This document shows, in pieces, positions 22,058 through 34,099 of a stretch of 64,000 bases of DNA; positions within the stretch are counted from its first letter, which is position 1; each line of letters opens with the position of its first letter. Under the pieces are notes generated by a model. It was given only the letters and a program-made list of their open reading frames with translations. It did not search any database and was not told where the DNA came from. Where the stretch lies: contig JXTB01000138.1 in NCBI GenBank assembly GCA_002914805.1, forward strand, positions 266,468 to 330,467, written 5' to 3'. Position numbers and translations under genes: made by a program. This stretch comes from Parasponia andersonii (taxonomy: Eukaryota; Streptophyta; Magnoliopsida; Rosales; Cannabaceae).

Positions 22058-23517
22058 TCAGCCGGTTTTCACATACTGTTTCAACCTATCGGCGTGGATC
22101 GCCATCATGACCTGTGCATAAAGGTTGTGGCAGTGGACGGTGTCGTGCCCAAAGTCTTTGTGAAACTGAAAATACCTGTTCCTATTCTTCATATGCTCAG
22201 GGGTGCCATATTTGGGCGGATTTTTGAAAATGTCCCTGTTCTTGTTTTGGAGGTATATCACGTCGATCGGCGTGTTGAGCTCATACCTCGGCAGGGGGTC
22301 ACGGGACGTCTTCCTCCTCTTGTCACCTTCCTGATTGTCACGGATGGGGGCTTCCTACTTCGAAACCGGCCCTTGGCCCGGTGAGGGCCTCTTCACACCT
22401 TGCGGAGTCGGGATTTGTACCGGCGTCGTTGTTATCGCGGCGGAGGTCTTGGGTGCCTTCTGGTGGCTTTCCAGCACCCTGAATACCCCCTCTGACTTCG
22501 CCTGGATGTCCGTCATATCGTACGAAAGATTCAAAAGGAGGTGGTCTGATAGCATTGATCCTGAATACAGGCTCCTGACGAATGAGCATGCGGCTTGGAC
22601 CGAGTCGGCATTATGGACCAGGGACATTACCTCGAGGAAACGCGAAAGGTATTCTCGCGGGGACTCATCTACGGCCTGCTCTAACCGGTCTAGGTCTCGC
22701 ATGATTTTTTGCTGTCTCCGGACACCCGCACACTGCTTTAGGAAAAGTTTACAGAAATCTTCGAACCTATTTATGGATTTTTCTGGGAGCCGTCTGAACT
22801 ATAGCAGGGTTGGTCCTACTAGGGTCGTAGAGAAGACTTTATAGGTCACAGCCTCGTCCCTGGTTTCCAAGACCATCTTCTGTTGAAAGTGGTATATGTG
22901 ATCGAGGGGGTCGGTTTTCACCTCAAATGGCCTGAAGGTCGGGGTTGTGAAGTCCCTCGGCCTGGGCTCCATCTGGATCCAGTCAGCGAAGATTGTCTGG
23001 TTGATCCCTCACATAGTTGTTCTGCCAGATCGTCGGGGGTCTAGCTGTGATAGGCCCCGAGTCTCTTACCTAACTCCGCCATCATCTCTTGCTTCCAGTC
23101 GGGAGGCGTACCTCCTGGGCTTCCATGGTGTCTTCCGCCCATTGCCTCCCTGGTTTGGAGGGGTCTCGACTGGCTTTGCCGTGCCCCCTGTATCCGCGAT
23201 CTGGATGGGGCGGGAGCTTCTCCTCGTGGTTGACTTCCGAATTCTTGTTGGACCTCTTCGTCAAAATCTTCTCTCCGCTGGGTCCTATCTTCGCTCGCCA
23301 GCAGCCCTTCGAGGCAGGCGTTATCTCTGCGAACCTCTGACACCTTGTCTCCTAAACCCAGGATGGCCTCGTGGGCTATTTCTGCCTTCCGGTTTGCTTC
23401 TGCTAGGGCGGCAAGTATCTGATCCAGCTTCTGCTCCAGATTTGGTCGTGCTTCTCGGGAGCTCCCTTCGGCATCGGGACGTGTGCTCCTGGTTGTCATC
23501 CTTGAGGGTGCCATCAA
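22058..23517 (-). pseudogene. Element 1 gag
   Basis: Gag starts with an Arg/Glu-rich N-terminal part (from MMAPSRMTTRSTRPD at 23517). A capsid-like region follows with PREYLSRFLEVMSLVHNAD (about 22640-22670). The zinc knuckle reads FQFHKDFGHDTVHC (about 22150-22190), whose first cysteine is replaced by Phe. Several stops and frame changes divide it. Element 2 retains YCQF at the knuckle. Confidence 0.82.
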
Positions 23518-23574
23518 ACGTTATATGGCTTTTTGTTCGGGGAGAGCGTGATCGTGAGTCTCCTACTCTTTTAC

Positions 23575-23598
23575 CTATTCCCACAGACGGCGCCATAC
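23575..23598 (-). promoter_or_regulatory. Element 1 primer binding site
   Basis: Directly inside the 5' LTR on the minus strand is TGGCGCCGTCTGTGGGAA, starting three bases from the LTR end. A TGGCGCC start is typical of tRNA-primed plant gypsy elements; its first nine bases fit an Asp-type tRNA end, but I could not check the full match. Confidence 0.65.
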
Positions 23599-24425
23599 TG
23601 TTGGAGCAATTTCTTACCAGCCGTCCAAGTGTCTCTGAACCGCTGACGCTGTCCTCCAACTGTCCACGTGTCCTTGCTATTCCAAAGTGCTCTGAACTTT
23701 AGGCGGGGTCGGAGAGGCAGGGGTGGCCACCTGCAAATACTCTCCGATGCTTAAGTCAGTGGTCAATCTTGGATTTAGGGTAGCTAGGAATTAATTCTCT
23801 ATGAATATCTGTTTGTTTCTTACTCATAAGCTTTTTTAATACACTTCTTTTTGTAAGCGTACATGCCCCTCTTGGGAACGCATAGCTCATATATATATAG
23901 TCCTGAGATTGTGACCCATGCGGGTCTCAATCTCAGGACTGAGTACCTTTCTTCTCAAAGCTTTTCTCAAAGGTCACGGGCCGAGATTACCGTGATCTTC
24001 TCTGTATCGTTATAGCCTAGTTTCCGCCGCCTCCTACGACTCGAATCTGTCAGGGGTGAGATTTGGATAAATCGCTGTTCTATCAGGGCGGCTTGCCCTT
24101 TGCGCCCACCTATCCCAGATCGCATTAAATACTCTGTCTGGGTATGGAGTTATAAGTTATTTTCCATTGTATCCTGGTGGAAGATCCTTGGGGTTTCCGA
24201 CCCCCCAGCTGTCGAGGTAAGAGTCGGACTAGGACGGGTCTGTCCAAGGTCTGTGATGGGCTTGGCCCTAACCTCGGGCAGCCTAATGGCCAATGTGGTA
24301 TCACGTGTGACCCGCGTAATCTTTAGCTAATCACTCTCGATAGCTGTCAGACAGTGGGCCCCATTTATAACATGTTCTGCTGCTTAATCGTCAACGTAGT
24401 GTATGATTTGGGAACAGGTCCCACA
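23599..24425 (-). repeat. Element 1, 5' LTR
   Basis: 827 bp with TG...CA ends, matching 11822-12648. The inverted repeat next to the TATA-like box is perfect over 11 bp here (23901-23911 and 23928-23938). Confidence 0.92.
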
Positions 24426-24737
24426 CTAGAGTTATTGTAACAACACTATCGTACCGGTAATCACCAGTAAAACCAGGAACCCATGCATAAATATTGTAGT
24501 TGCCCACTCTTACATCATTGACATAAAAATAGCCCTTCTCGTCTACTCTGCTCCAAAATTGATAACCTGATACTATTAATATTTTGTTTTGTTTTATACC
24601 ACGCACTAAAATTAGAAATTCGAACTCAGCACATCTGTTTTATATATAGAGTTAGGCCAAGTTGGTATCAGAACATATCTCTGACATTTAATCTACCTTT
24701 AGTGATTTTTTTTTCTTTTTACTTTATTACATTCTGA

Positions 24738-24790
<53 letters not shown>

Positions 24791-25909
24791 CTTAGTCTCT
24801 CTTTGCCAAGATCCGACACCCCTCGGGGTGCCAATCCCACGAAAGCACCATTTGCGGACATCTGCTCATTGCTAACATACCTACGCAAGTGTGTTAAATA
24901 AAAGCTTTCGTTAATAATATGAGAAATTGAGTTGATTTTTAATTTAAGTGCTTTTGATCATTCTTAAATCTTAATTACACTAGTAAAAATCTTGCAAAGT
25001 CAAAAAGAAAAAATAAAAGAGGATTTGAAGAATGTCATAATAGTTAGTACTTGTCATAGAGTAGTAATCTGCCACTTATGTTGCCACGCTGGTAAGAGGA
25101 AGGAAAGTCATCTGATTGTGGAAAATCAAATGGCCAGCTTTGAACTTCAACTTTCATCTACAACATTCACCAAATATAAAGCTCTGAAAATTGCTTGAAA
25201 AAAAATGGTTATAAGAAATAAAATACAGTCCTACCAATTACAATATAAGTATCAGTTAAATGTCTTAATAAAATCATTCTGTAAAGTAGTCATAAAAATG
25301 TTATTTGAGCCCAAAATGATCATTACATTGTTCAAATTCTTAAAAGATGGGATGAAATTAGACTTTACGATCCGTTTGGTAAAACTTTTTAAAAAGCTAA
25401 AAAAACTTTTGATAATTTTATTTTAATCGTTTAGAAAAACAAGTAATAAAACTAATACTTTTTCTTACAAGTGATATCTATGAAAGTAGCCAAAAGTTTG
25501 TGGAAATGTGGAACCTGTATTTTGGCTTCCTTCCACAGCTGAATAAGTGGATAACCTTGGTCCGATAAGGAATTAAGATATATAAAAATGGGGCCATATA
25601 CTTTTTTTCCATAGCTCGTTGTCTCCAAATTTAAAAACATGAATGAAATTCAAGTGAAAAAAAAAAGAAAGAAAAAAAAGGAAAAAAATATTATTTATTT
25701 TTTTGTTGTTGGATAAAATATAAATACGTAATACTTACAGCGAGGGTGGTTGGGCCCGCATGAGAGGTGAGGCATTGTATAAGAGGTCCACCAGACCGAA
25801 ACTCATCACTAAGAGTAATCTGCCAAAACACAATGGCCGGTTCACTTGATATCCAACCGTGAACACGATTGTCTTAGTTTTCGTACGAATATTCGTACTT
25901 GCCGTCTAC
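24426..25909 (-). pseudogene. Gene C exons 7-11 (island between two retrotransposons)
   Basis: Exon 11 is 24426-24566 (its last five bases are the element 1 target duplication), exon 10 24791-24880, exon 9 25051-25157, exon 8 about 25515-25640 and exon 7 25739-25909. Exon 7 keeps the SGGP motif but has a TAA codon and an AA instead of an AG acceptor. Exon 8 lacks roughly the first dozen codons and has an extra A in a homopolymer. Exon 9 is intact. The island is about 1.6 kb and is bordered by elements 1 and 2, which face opposite ways. Confidence 0.88.
24741..24790. repeat. (TA)n(CA)n microsatellite in gene C intron 10
   Basis: A TA run of about 34 bp passes directly into an AC run of about 16 bp, ending at the donor of exon 10. 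Confidence 0.9.
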
Positions 25910-26009
25910 TTGTGCTAGGTAATAAGTTAATAATGATAATATGATATGTAAATTGTGTTTTTATCGGATGAAAAAAAATATATCTAGGTTTATCTTGAGT
26001 TACACTTAG

Positions 26010-26828
26010 TGTGGAACCCGTTCTCAAATCATACACCACGTGGACGATTAAGCAGCAGAACAGGTCACAAACGGGGTCCACCGTCTGACAGGTGTCGAGA
26101 GTGATAGGCTACGCGGGTCACACGTGATACCACATCGGCCATTGGACTATCCGAGGCTAGGGCCGAACCCATCACAGACCCTGGACAGACTCGGCCTAGT
26201 CCGACCCTTATCTCGACAGCTGGGAGGTCGGAAGCCCCAAGGGTCTTCCACCAGATTACAATAGAAAGCAACTCACAACTCCAGACCCAGACAGAGTATT
26301 TAATGAGATCTTAGGTAGGTGTACGCAAGGGGTAAGCCATCCTAACAGAACGACGATTTGTCCAAATCTCACCCCTGACAGACTCAAGTCATAGGAGGCG
26401 GCGGAAACCAGGCTACAGCGATACAGAGGAGATCATGGTAATCTCGGCCCGTGACCTCTGGAAAAAACTTTGAGGAAAAAGGTACTCAGTCCTGAGATTA
26501 AGACCCGGATGGTTCACAATCTGAGGACTATATATATATGAGCCATGTGTTCCCGAGAGGGGCATGCACGTATACAAAAAAAGATATTTAAAAGTTTACG
26601 AGCAAGAAACAAAGATATACTCATATAGAACTAAATCCTTGCTACCCTGAATCAAGAAAAGACCACTGACTTAAGCATCGGAGAGTCTTTACAGGTGGCC
26701 ACTCCCACCTCTCCGACCCTGTCTGAAGTTCAAAATACTTTGGAATAGCAAGGACATGTAGACAGTTGGAGGACACATCATCTGCGGTTCAAAGACACAT
26801 GGATAGCTGGTGAGAAACTGATCCAACA
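26010..26828 (+). repeat. Element 2, 5' LTR
   Basis: 819 bp, 7 bp shorter than the other copy mainly because of an indel near 26106. It contains the TATATATATG box near 26530. Confidence 0.92.
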
Positions 26829-26926
26829 GTTTGGCACCATCTGTGGGAAATAATGGTTGAGCATAAGAAAAAGAGTAGGAGATTCACGATCACGCTCTCC
26901 ACAAACAAAAGGCCATACAATGTTGG
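26829..26926 (+). promoter_or_regulatory. Element 2 primer binding site and leader
   Basis: TGGCACCATCTGTGGGAA begins three bases inside the LTR (26832), the counterpart of the element 1 site with two differences in the first nine bases. The short leader then leads into gag. Confidence 0.65.
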
Positions 26927-28432
26927 ATGACACCCTCGAGGATGACAACCAAGAGCACACGTCCCGATGCCGAAGGGAGCTTCCGAGAAGCACGACCAGA
27001 CCTGGAGCAGAAGCTGGATCAGATGCTCGCCGCCCTGACGGAAGCAAACCAGAAGGCAAAGATGGCCCACGAGGCCGTCCTAAGTTTAAGGGACGAAGCC
27101 GCAGAGTTACATAGAGATAACACCTGCCTCGAAGGGCTGTTGGTGAGCGAAGACAGGAGCCAGTGGAGAGAAGATTTTGACGAAGAGGTCCAACAAGAAT
27201 TCAGAAGCCAACCCCGAGGAGAAGTTCCCGCCCCATCCAGATCGCAGATGCAGGGGGTGTGGCAAAGCCAGTCGAGACCCCTCCAAGCCAGGGGGTGATG
27301 GGCGGAAGACGCCATGGAAGCCCAGGAGGTACGCCTCCCGAATGGAAGCAAGAGATGATGGCGGAGTTGGGTAAGAGACTCGGGGTCTATCACAGCCAGA
27401 CCCCCGACGATCTGGTAGAGCAAACTGTGCGAGGGATCAACCGGACGGCCTTCCCGACTGGATCTAGATGGAGCCCAGGCCGAGGGACTTCACGACCCCA
27501 ACCTTCAAGCCGTTCGAGGGGAAAACTGACCCCCTCGATCACATATACTACTTTAAACAGAAGATGGCCTTGGACACCAGGGACGAGGTCGTGACCTGTA
27601 AAGTCTTCTCTACGACCCTGGCAGGACCAGCCCTACTATGGTTCAGACAGCTCCCGGAGAAATCCATAAACGGTTCAAAGATTTCTGCAAACTTTTCTTA
27701 AAGCAGTACGCGGGTGTCCGGAGATAGCAAAAAACCATACGAGACCTGGACTGGTTGGAGTAGGCCGCAGATGAGTCCCCGCGAGAGTACCTGTCACGTT
27801 TTCTCGAGGTAATGTCCCTAGTCCATAATGCCAACTCGGTCCAAGCCGCAGGCTCATTCATCAGGAGCCTGCAGCTAGGATCAACGCTATTGGACCACCT
27901 CCTTTTGAATTTTTCGTACGATATGGAGGACGTCCAGGCGAAGTCAGAAGGGGTATTCAAGGTACTGGAAAGCCACCAGAAGGCACCCAAGACCTCCGCC
28001 GTGATAATAATGACGCCGGTACAAACCACAGACCCGCAAGGGGTGAAGAGGCCCTCACTGGACCAAAGGTCGACTCCGAAACAGGAAGCCCCCATCCGAG
28101 ACAGTCAGGAAGGAGGCAAGAGGAGGAAGACGCCCCGCGACCCTCTGCCGAAGTATGAGCTCAACACGCCGATCGATATGATCTACCTCCAAAACAGGGA
28201 CAGGGGCATCTTCAAAGATCCGTCCAAATCTGACGTCCCTGAGCACATGAAGAATAAGAGCAGGTACTGCCAGTTTTACAAAGACTACGGGCATGAAACC
28301 GCCCACTGCCACAACCTTTACGCGCAGGTCATGATGGCGATCCATGCCAGCAGGTTGAAACAGTATGTGAAAACTGGCGGAACCCAGCCACAGGAAGACG
28401 TCTGCAGGCCTGAAAAGGGGAAGCAGACCTAG
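26927..28432 (+). pseudogene. Element 2 gag
   Basis: It starts with TPSRMTTKSTRPDAEG (26927). A capsid-like region follows in other frames (LDHIYYFKQKMALDTRDE, 27534 onward), then the long frame 27812-28432 with MSLVHNANSVQAAG. The zinc knuckle YCQFYKDYGHETAHC (about 28264-28308) retains all metal ligands. At least two frame changes and stops break it. Its role in the family is to package element RNA. Confidence 0.83.
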
Positions 28433-28705
28433 GCCTCTGGGTCAGGAGAGCAGACCCTGAGGATAGTGCCGACCATCATGGGCAGGCCAGAGCCAACCCA
28501 AAATCAAGAGGAGAAGGAAAAATGCTTCAAAAGGGCTGAAGGAAGGGTGAAGCGCCTGAGGGGGATGGGCCATTCTGTCAACCATTTGATGATGGGAGAA
28601 AGTCGCGCCTCTGCCGTCCCCATCATTTTCACCCAGCAATATTTGGCCACAGCATGCCTGCCTCACGATGACCCCTTGGTGATTAAACTGTAGATCAGCT
28701 CCGCA

Positions 28706-29131
28706 TTGGTTGGTAGGGTCCTAGTCGACGGTGGAAGCAGCATCGATATCATATTCCTTAGCACATTCGAGAATATGTGCCTGGATCAAAGCGTACTCAG
28801 GCCAACCTGCCAGTCGCTGTTCACTTTCGACAGCACTAAGGTCAGCCCCTTGGGCGTCGTGACCCTGAAGGTCTATGCTGCTGAGAGATGCTTGGACATG
28901 GACTTCATCGTCATTGACTGCCAGTCCTCCTTCAACGTCATCATGGAAAGGGGATGGATCCACACCATGTATGGGGTCACATCCACCCTCCACCAAGTCT
29001 TAAGATATCTATCAAAGGATGGTACCTATGCGATAGATATCAAGGGAGACCAGACCTCTGCAAGGAAATGCTTTTCAATCGCCCTGAGGGGAGTCGACGC
29101 GAGTGCAAACGCCTCGACTGAGGACGGATAG
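28706..29131 (+). pseudogene. Element 2 protease region
   Basis: The frame carries VLVDGGSSIDIIF, the retropepsin active-site stretch, and FNVIMERGW later. A TAG codon lies just upstream (near 28692) in the gag-pol linker and a stop ends the frame at 29131. Confidence 0.8.
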
Positions 29132-29158
29132 CAATCAAAGGACTGTCTGCTAGCGTAC

Positions 29159-30370
29159 ATGAAGCGGATCGAAGAGGAGTCTAACGGTCCAGAATCCACG
29201 ATTGAGAAGCTGGTAGCGGTCCCTTTGAAAGAGTTAGAACCGGCGAAGGTGGTTCTAATCGGGGCCTTATTGCCTGAGCAGCAGAAGAACGAGATATTGG
29301 GATTCCTGAAGCAGAACGAGAACGTCTTTGCATGGTCCCACGATGACATGCCTCGGATAAACCCCGCGCACACCTGCCACCAGCTGAACATAGACCCCAA
29401 TTTCCCTTTAGTCAGGTAGAAACCTAGAAGATTCGCACCAGAAAAAAATAGGGCGATCAACAAGGAGGTGGAAAAGCTGCTGGAGAACGGTCTGATCAGG
29501 GAGTGCATGTATCCGTATTGGGTCTCCAACCCGGTAATGGTGAAAAAGAAAAACAGCGACGACCGTATTTGCATAGACTTCACCAACCTGAACAAGGCCT
29601 GCCCGAAGGATAGCTTCCCCCTGCCAAGAATCGACGAAATGGTAAATGCGACGACGGGATTCAACAGAATGAGCTTTTTAGATGCCTACTCTGGGTACAA
29701 CCAGATCCCTCTGTACGCAGAAGACCAGATCCACACGGCTTTTATCACGGAGTGTGGTATGTACTGCTACAGGCATATGCCATTTGGCTTGAAGAACGCG
29801 GGGCCAACCTACCAAAGGTTCATGAATAAGATGTTCGTTGGGCTACTAAGGAAGACTATGGAGGTCTATATTGACGACATGATCATGAAGAGCAGAGAAG
29901 ATTCAGACCATCTGAGACACCTAAACGAATATTTTCAGATTCTGAGGCAATATCGGATGCGTCTGAATCCCAAGAAATGCGCGTTTGGGATGTCCTCTAG
30001 TCAATTCCTGGGGCATATCGTGAGCAGGAGGGGTATTGAGGCAAACCCGACCCAGCTGACCTCGATCGCAAATGAGCAGAGACCCTCGACTATTCAAGAG
30101 GTCCAACGCCTGGCCGGAAAAATAACCGCTCTCAGCCGATTCATCTCCAAGATGTCCGACCGGTGTAAGCCTTTCTTCCAATGCTTGAAGAAAAGCTCTA
30201 CTATCGTCTGGAGAGAGGAACAGGACAAGGCACTGACAGATCTGAAGCTGTATTTGAATCACTCACCTATCTTGGCTTCCCCAACAGAGGGGGAGCACCT
30301 GTACGCCTATTTAGCAGTATCCGAAGTAGCGATCAGTGCCGTACTGTTCATCGAGGAAGATGGCAAATAG
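29159..30370 (+). pseudogene. Element 2 reverse transcriptase and RNase H
   Basis: The RT runs from KRIEEESNGPES through a stop near 29417 and then an open frame of 300 codons (29468-30370). It has ENGLIREC, DFTNLNKACPKD, FLDAYSGYNQI, MPFGLKNAG and the catalytic YIDDM at 29867-29881, followed by the start of RNase H (IVWREEQDKAL, AVLFIEEDG). It ends at TAG where element 1 reads on. It is the best-preserved enzyme segment of the two elements. Confidence 0.9.
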
Positions 30371-31400
30371 AAACCAGTGTTTTATATAAGCTGCACGCTC
30401 CTGGATGCCGAGACATGATATAGTGTGGCGGAAAAGCTGGTCCTCGCTCTGGTCAATACTAAAAAGAAACTCCGGCAGTATTTTGAGGCACACTCGGTCA
30501 CCGTGTATACGGATTTCTCTATCCGGCAAATTTTGGCCAAGCCAGACCTATCAGGATGACTGACCAAGTGGGCCATCGAGCTGGGAATATACGATATCGA
30601 GTATCAGCCTCGAGCGACGAAGAAAGCACAAGTCATGGCGGGATTTCTTGTCGGAAATTGAATCCTACGGCGAGCTGCACAACCCGCTTCAGATGTCTCA
30701 ACTTAACTTCTATACTTCCAGTCGTACCCCCGATTGACGCACTCTTAACTAGCTCGTCAGCCCTCTGGTTCATCTCCCTGGGGATCGGTTCGATATTGAA
30801 ATTGCCAAAGTGAGCTTTTGCCCCCATTACCTTGGAGAAGGACCTATGCAACCTCGGTTCTTTTACTTCGAAGTTTCCCCTGACCTGACCCGCGATCAAC
30901 TGCGAGTCGGTCTTTACTGTGATGTTCTCCACTCTGAAGTGCAGTGCTAACTCAAGGCCTTGTAGTAGTGCCTCGTACTCTACCTCATTGTTAGTCGCCT
31001 GGAAGCCGAGCCTCAATGCCTTCTCAACTCTGAGACCCGTTGCCCTTTAGCCTAGACGCTCTATACCGACGGATCCACGAATGTCTCAGAGTCAGGTATT
31101 GGGATAGTCCTGCAGACCCCCCGCAGACCCCTGCGCACCATGTGTTCGCAACCGGAACTGCTGACGAAAGGTGGATGAAACCCATCACCCAGTATTTGAT
31201 GTTGGGGAACCTACCCGTGAACCCCCGAGAAGCAAGGTCAGTCAGGTTGAAGGCTGCCAAGTACTCGATGGTGTGGGAATGACTATACAGGAGATCGAAA
31301 ATGGGTCCGATGCTGCGGTGTATAGATCCCATCAAAGCGCAAAAGCTAATGGAGGAAATCCACGAGGGAGTATGCGGCAACTACTCTGGCGAGCGCAGCC
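30371..31400. pseudogene. Element 2 second RNase H-like region, rearranged
   Basis: After the RT-linked RNase H tail the sequence matches element 1 up to CAGATGTCTCAACTT (30690-30704). Then 30705-31041 is the reverse complement of the expected downstream part of the second RNase H: on the minus strand it reads MRLGFQATNNEVEYEALLQGL and VKTDSQLIAGQVRGNFEV. Normal orientation resumes with the YTDGS-like start that should have come first. A short part of the ancestral segment is missing. The domain cannot be made. Confidence 0.85.
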
Positions 31401-31436
31401 TCGCCCACAAGGCTCTAACGGCCGGATACTTCTGGC

Positions 31437-32400
31437 CATACGTGATGACAGAGGCGGCCTGATTCTTCAAGAAGTGTGATAAATGCCAGAAGTTCGCCCC
31501 AATGAAACGCCAGCCCACGGAGGTACTTCATTCGAACATAACTTCCTGGCCGTTTGCCAAATAGGGTCTGGACATCGTCAGAGAGCTCCCCAGAAGTCCA
31601 GGGGGAAGGAAGTACGTCCTGTTGGCCACAAATTACTTCCCCAAATGGGTAAAGGCTAAAGCCTACGCGAACATTAGTAAGACAAACACGATTAACTTCA
31701 TCTGGAAGAAAATAATCTGTCGGTTCGGGATCCCGAAAGAGATACACGCCGATCATGGCACACAGTTCCAAAATGCTAAGATCAAGGAATTATGTGAGCT
31801 ATATGATATAAGGCTCAGTTTCTCTTCCGTGAACGACCCTCAGGGGAATGGCCAAGCAGAGGCAACGAACAAAGCCATATTCCTCAATATAAAAAAGAAC
31901 TTGCAGGAGGCTAAAGGCAAGTGGTTAGAAGAGCTCCAGGCCGTGGTATGGGCCCATCGAACCACAGAGCAGAGGTTGACTTGAAGAACGCCATTCGCCA
32001 TGGTCTACGGATCAGAGGCTGTGATCCCGATCGAGGTCGGCCTCCCGACCCTCCACTCCGAAGTGGTAAAAGATGCCCCCTTAAATGAACGCTAGCTAAG
32101 CCGCAACACAGACCTCCTGGAGGAAACGAGAGACATGACCCTAGTTTACCTGGCTTCATACCACCATCAAGCTAGGTCTTACTATGCAAAAAAGGTTAGT
32201 GCTCAACGATTTAATGCCGGGGATTGGATCTTGAAAGTTAGAACAGGGAATTCCTCGAAACTAGATTTCAATTAGATCGGACCCTATGAGGTGATCAAAG
32301 CACTCGACAATGGTGCGTATATCCTAAAAGAGCTCAAGACCGGGAAAAACTTGCCGAACACGTGGAACGTTTAGCACTTGAAAAAGTATCACGTATAAGA
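31437..32400 (+). pseudogene. Element 2 integrase
   Basis: It begins with the zinc tail CDKCQKFAPMKRQP, then LDIVRELP, HADHGTQFQNAK and GNGQAEATNK, which supply the DDE triad, and a C-terminal part ending HLKKYHV (stop near 32398). Stops occur before LDIV, after QRLT and in later positions. It parallels the integrase of element 1. Confidence 0.85.
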
Positions 32401-32499
32401 CATATATATATGATGTAAGACCATGTGAATGCTTATATTATTGAAAAGCTTAAATCCAAAACAGGTCATGTTCCTTTTTTGCCGCATGGATTCATCTTT

Positions 32500-32900
32500 T
32501 GGATTGCTGTGGAAAAAAGGTCTGCCCACAGTGACAGACCCCACGCACTATTCACGTGTGAGACCCATCTGAACGCTTATATTATTAAAAAGCTTAATTC
32601 TGAAACAGGTCAGGTCTTCTGCCATACGGAAAAATCATACCGGGCTGCCACGGAAAGGGTCTGCCCATAGTGGCAGACCCCACGTTTAATTTGCACAGGC
32701 AAAAAATCATACCAGGCTGCTACGGAAAAGGGTCTGCCTGCAGTAGCAGACCCCACGTTTTATTTGCACAGGCAAAAAATCACACCAGGCTGCTACAGAA
32801 AAAAGTCTACCCATAGTGGCAGATCCCATGCCTCAGTTGCACAGGCAAAAAATCATACCGGATTGCCACGGAAAAGGGTCTGCCACAGTTGCAGACCATA
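32500..32900 (+). repeat. Element 2 tandem array, about 74-bp unit with hairpins
   Basis: Units carry GGCAAAAAATCA(T/C)ACC(A/G)G and a GGGTCTGCC...GGCAGACCC pair. The pair at 32657-32680 is perfect (9-bp arms, 6-base loop); others have shorter arms. It matches the array at 17570-17935. Confidence 0.83.
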
Positions 32901-32917
32901 CGCACTACTCGCGCAAA

Positions 32918-33717
32918 ACGATCGTACTATGGGGATCACATCGCTTGTCGACAATCCGAGAAAATGTACGAAGAGGAAAGAGCTGCGCAATCTAAAACTT
33001 GCCAGCAGACCTCAAAAACGATCGTACTATAGGGATCACGTCACTTGTCGATGACCCGAGAAAACGTACGAAAAAGAAAGAGCTACGCAACCAAAAACTT
33101 GGCAGCAGACCTCAAAAATGATCGTACTATGGGGATCACGTCGCTTGTTGACGACCCGAGAAACCGTACGAAAAGAAAAGAGCTGCGCAACCTAAAACTT
33201 GCCAGCAGAACTCAAAAACAATCGTACTATGGGGATCACGTCGCTCGTCGACGACCCTAGAAAATGTACGAAGAGGAAAGAGCTACGCAATCAAAAACTT
33301 GCCAGCATACCTCAAAAACGATCGTACTATGGGGATCACGTCGCTCGTCGACGACCCGAGAAAACGTACGAAGAGGAAAGAGCTGCGCAACCAAAAACTT
33401 GCCAGCAGACCTAAAAAACGATCGTACTATGGGGATCACGTCACTTGTCGACGACCCGAGAAAACGTACGAAGAAGAAAGAGCTGCGCAACCAAAAACTT
33501 GCCAGCAGACCTCAAAAATGATCGTACTATGGGGATCACGTCGCTTGCCGACGACCCAAGAAAACGTACGAAGAGGGAAGAGCTGCACAACCAAAAACTT
33601 GCCAGCAGACCTCGAAAACAATCGTACTATGGGAATCACATCGTGCAATAAAACGCTTGCCGATGACCCGAGAAAACGTACGAGGAGAAAAGGGCCGCGC
33701 AACCCAAAAGATTGCCA
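32918..33717 (+). repeat. Element 2 tandem array, exact 100-bp unit, 8 copies
   Basis: ACGATCGTACTATGGGGATC-type starts occur at 32918, 33018, 33118, 33218, 33318, 33418, 33518 and 33618. Each unit contains GACCCGAGAAAACGTACGAA and ACTTGCCAGCAGACCTCAAA. Units differ by scattered single bases. Element 1 has the same array with seven units of 98-100 bp. Confidence 0.92.
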
Positions 33718-33726
33718 ACAGACCCC

Positions 33727-33945
33727 CTAAGGAACATTTTAGCTATACGAAGAGCTAAAGGAAAGCAGGGTCGGGATCCACCTGTTGGAAGTGGACCCTC
33801 CCTAAGGAATATTTTAGCTATACGAAGAGCTAAAGGACAGCAGGGTCGGGATCCATCCGTTGGAAGTGGACCCTCCTTAAGGAACATTTTAGCTATACGA
33901 ATGGCTAAAGCATAGCAGGCTCTACCCGGGGGATGGTTTATTTGC
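33727..33945 (+). repeat. Element 2 tandem array, about 75-bp unit, 3 copies
   Basis: Units begin TAAGGAACATTTTAGCTATA and contain GGTCGGGATCCA and TTGGAAGTGGACCCTCC. The third copy is partial. Counterpart of 16660-16850. Confidence 0.82.
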
Positions 33946-34099
33946 GCATGGGCAGAATGTGAACGGATTCGGAGTCTACCCATTGGAAGTAGTCCAGTAC
34001 CAGACCAAACGTGAAGACAGATATTAAGATTAAAGTTTATTTATTATGTCCTAAAAATACAAAGTGCACGGTAAACAGTAGTGCTCGCTCGTAAGCCCT

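Larger units (their letters stand above)
11822..24425 (-). mobile_element. Element 1: full-length Tat-like Ty3/gypsy LTR retrotransposon
   Basis: The 12,604-bp element reads on the minus strand. Its LTRs are 827 bp each (5' LTR at 23599-24425, 3' LTR at 11822-12648), with TG...CA ends and 5-bp target duplications CTGGA/CTAGA that now differ by one base. Order along the element: primer site, gag, protease, RT, RNase H, second RNase H-like domain, integrase, tandem arrays, antisense gene, polypurine tract. This layout, with two RNase H domains and a long 3' region holding an antisense gene, fits the Tat lineage. Every protein is interrupted. In the first 100 aligned bases of the two LTRs I count 8 differences, so the insertion is not recent. 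It landed at the last bases of gene C exon 11. Confidence 0.9.

Noticed and set aside
26778-27423. Minus-strand frames over the element 2 LTR and gag
   Set aside because: They are mirror frames of gag; the plus strand has the gag motifs and matches element 1.
30633-31016. A separate minus-strand gypsy insertion inside element 2
   Set aside because: It has no LTRs or target duplication and exactly replaces the missing part of element 2's own second RNase H, so inversion is simpler.
32918-33717. Regular 100-bp repeats as a possible CRISPR-like array
   Set aside because: The repeats are head-to-tail with no unique spacers, lie inside a plant retrotransposon, and recur in its sister element.
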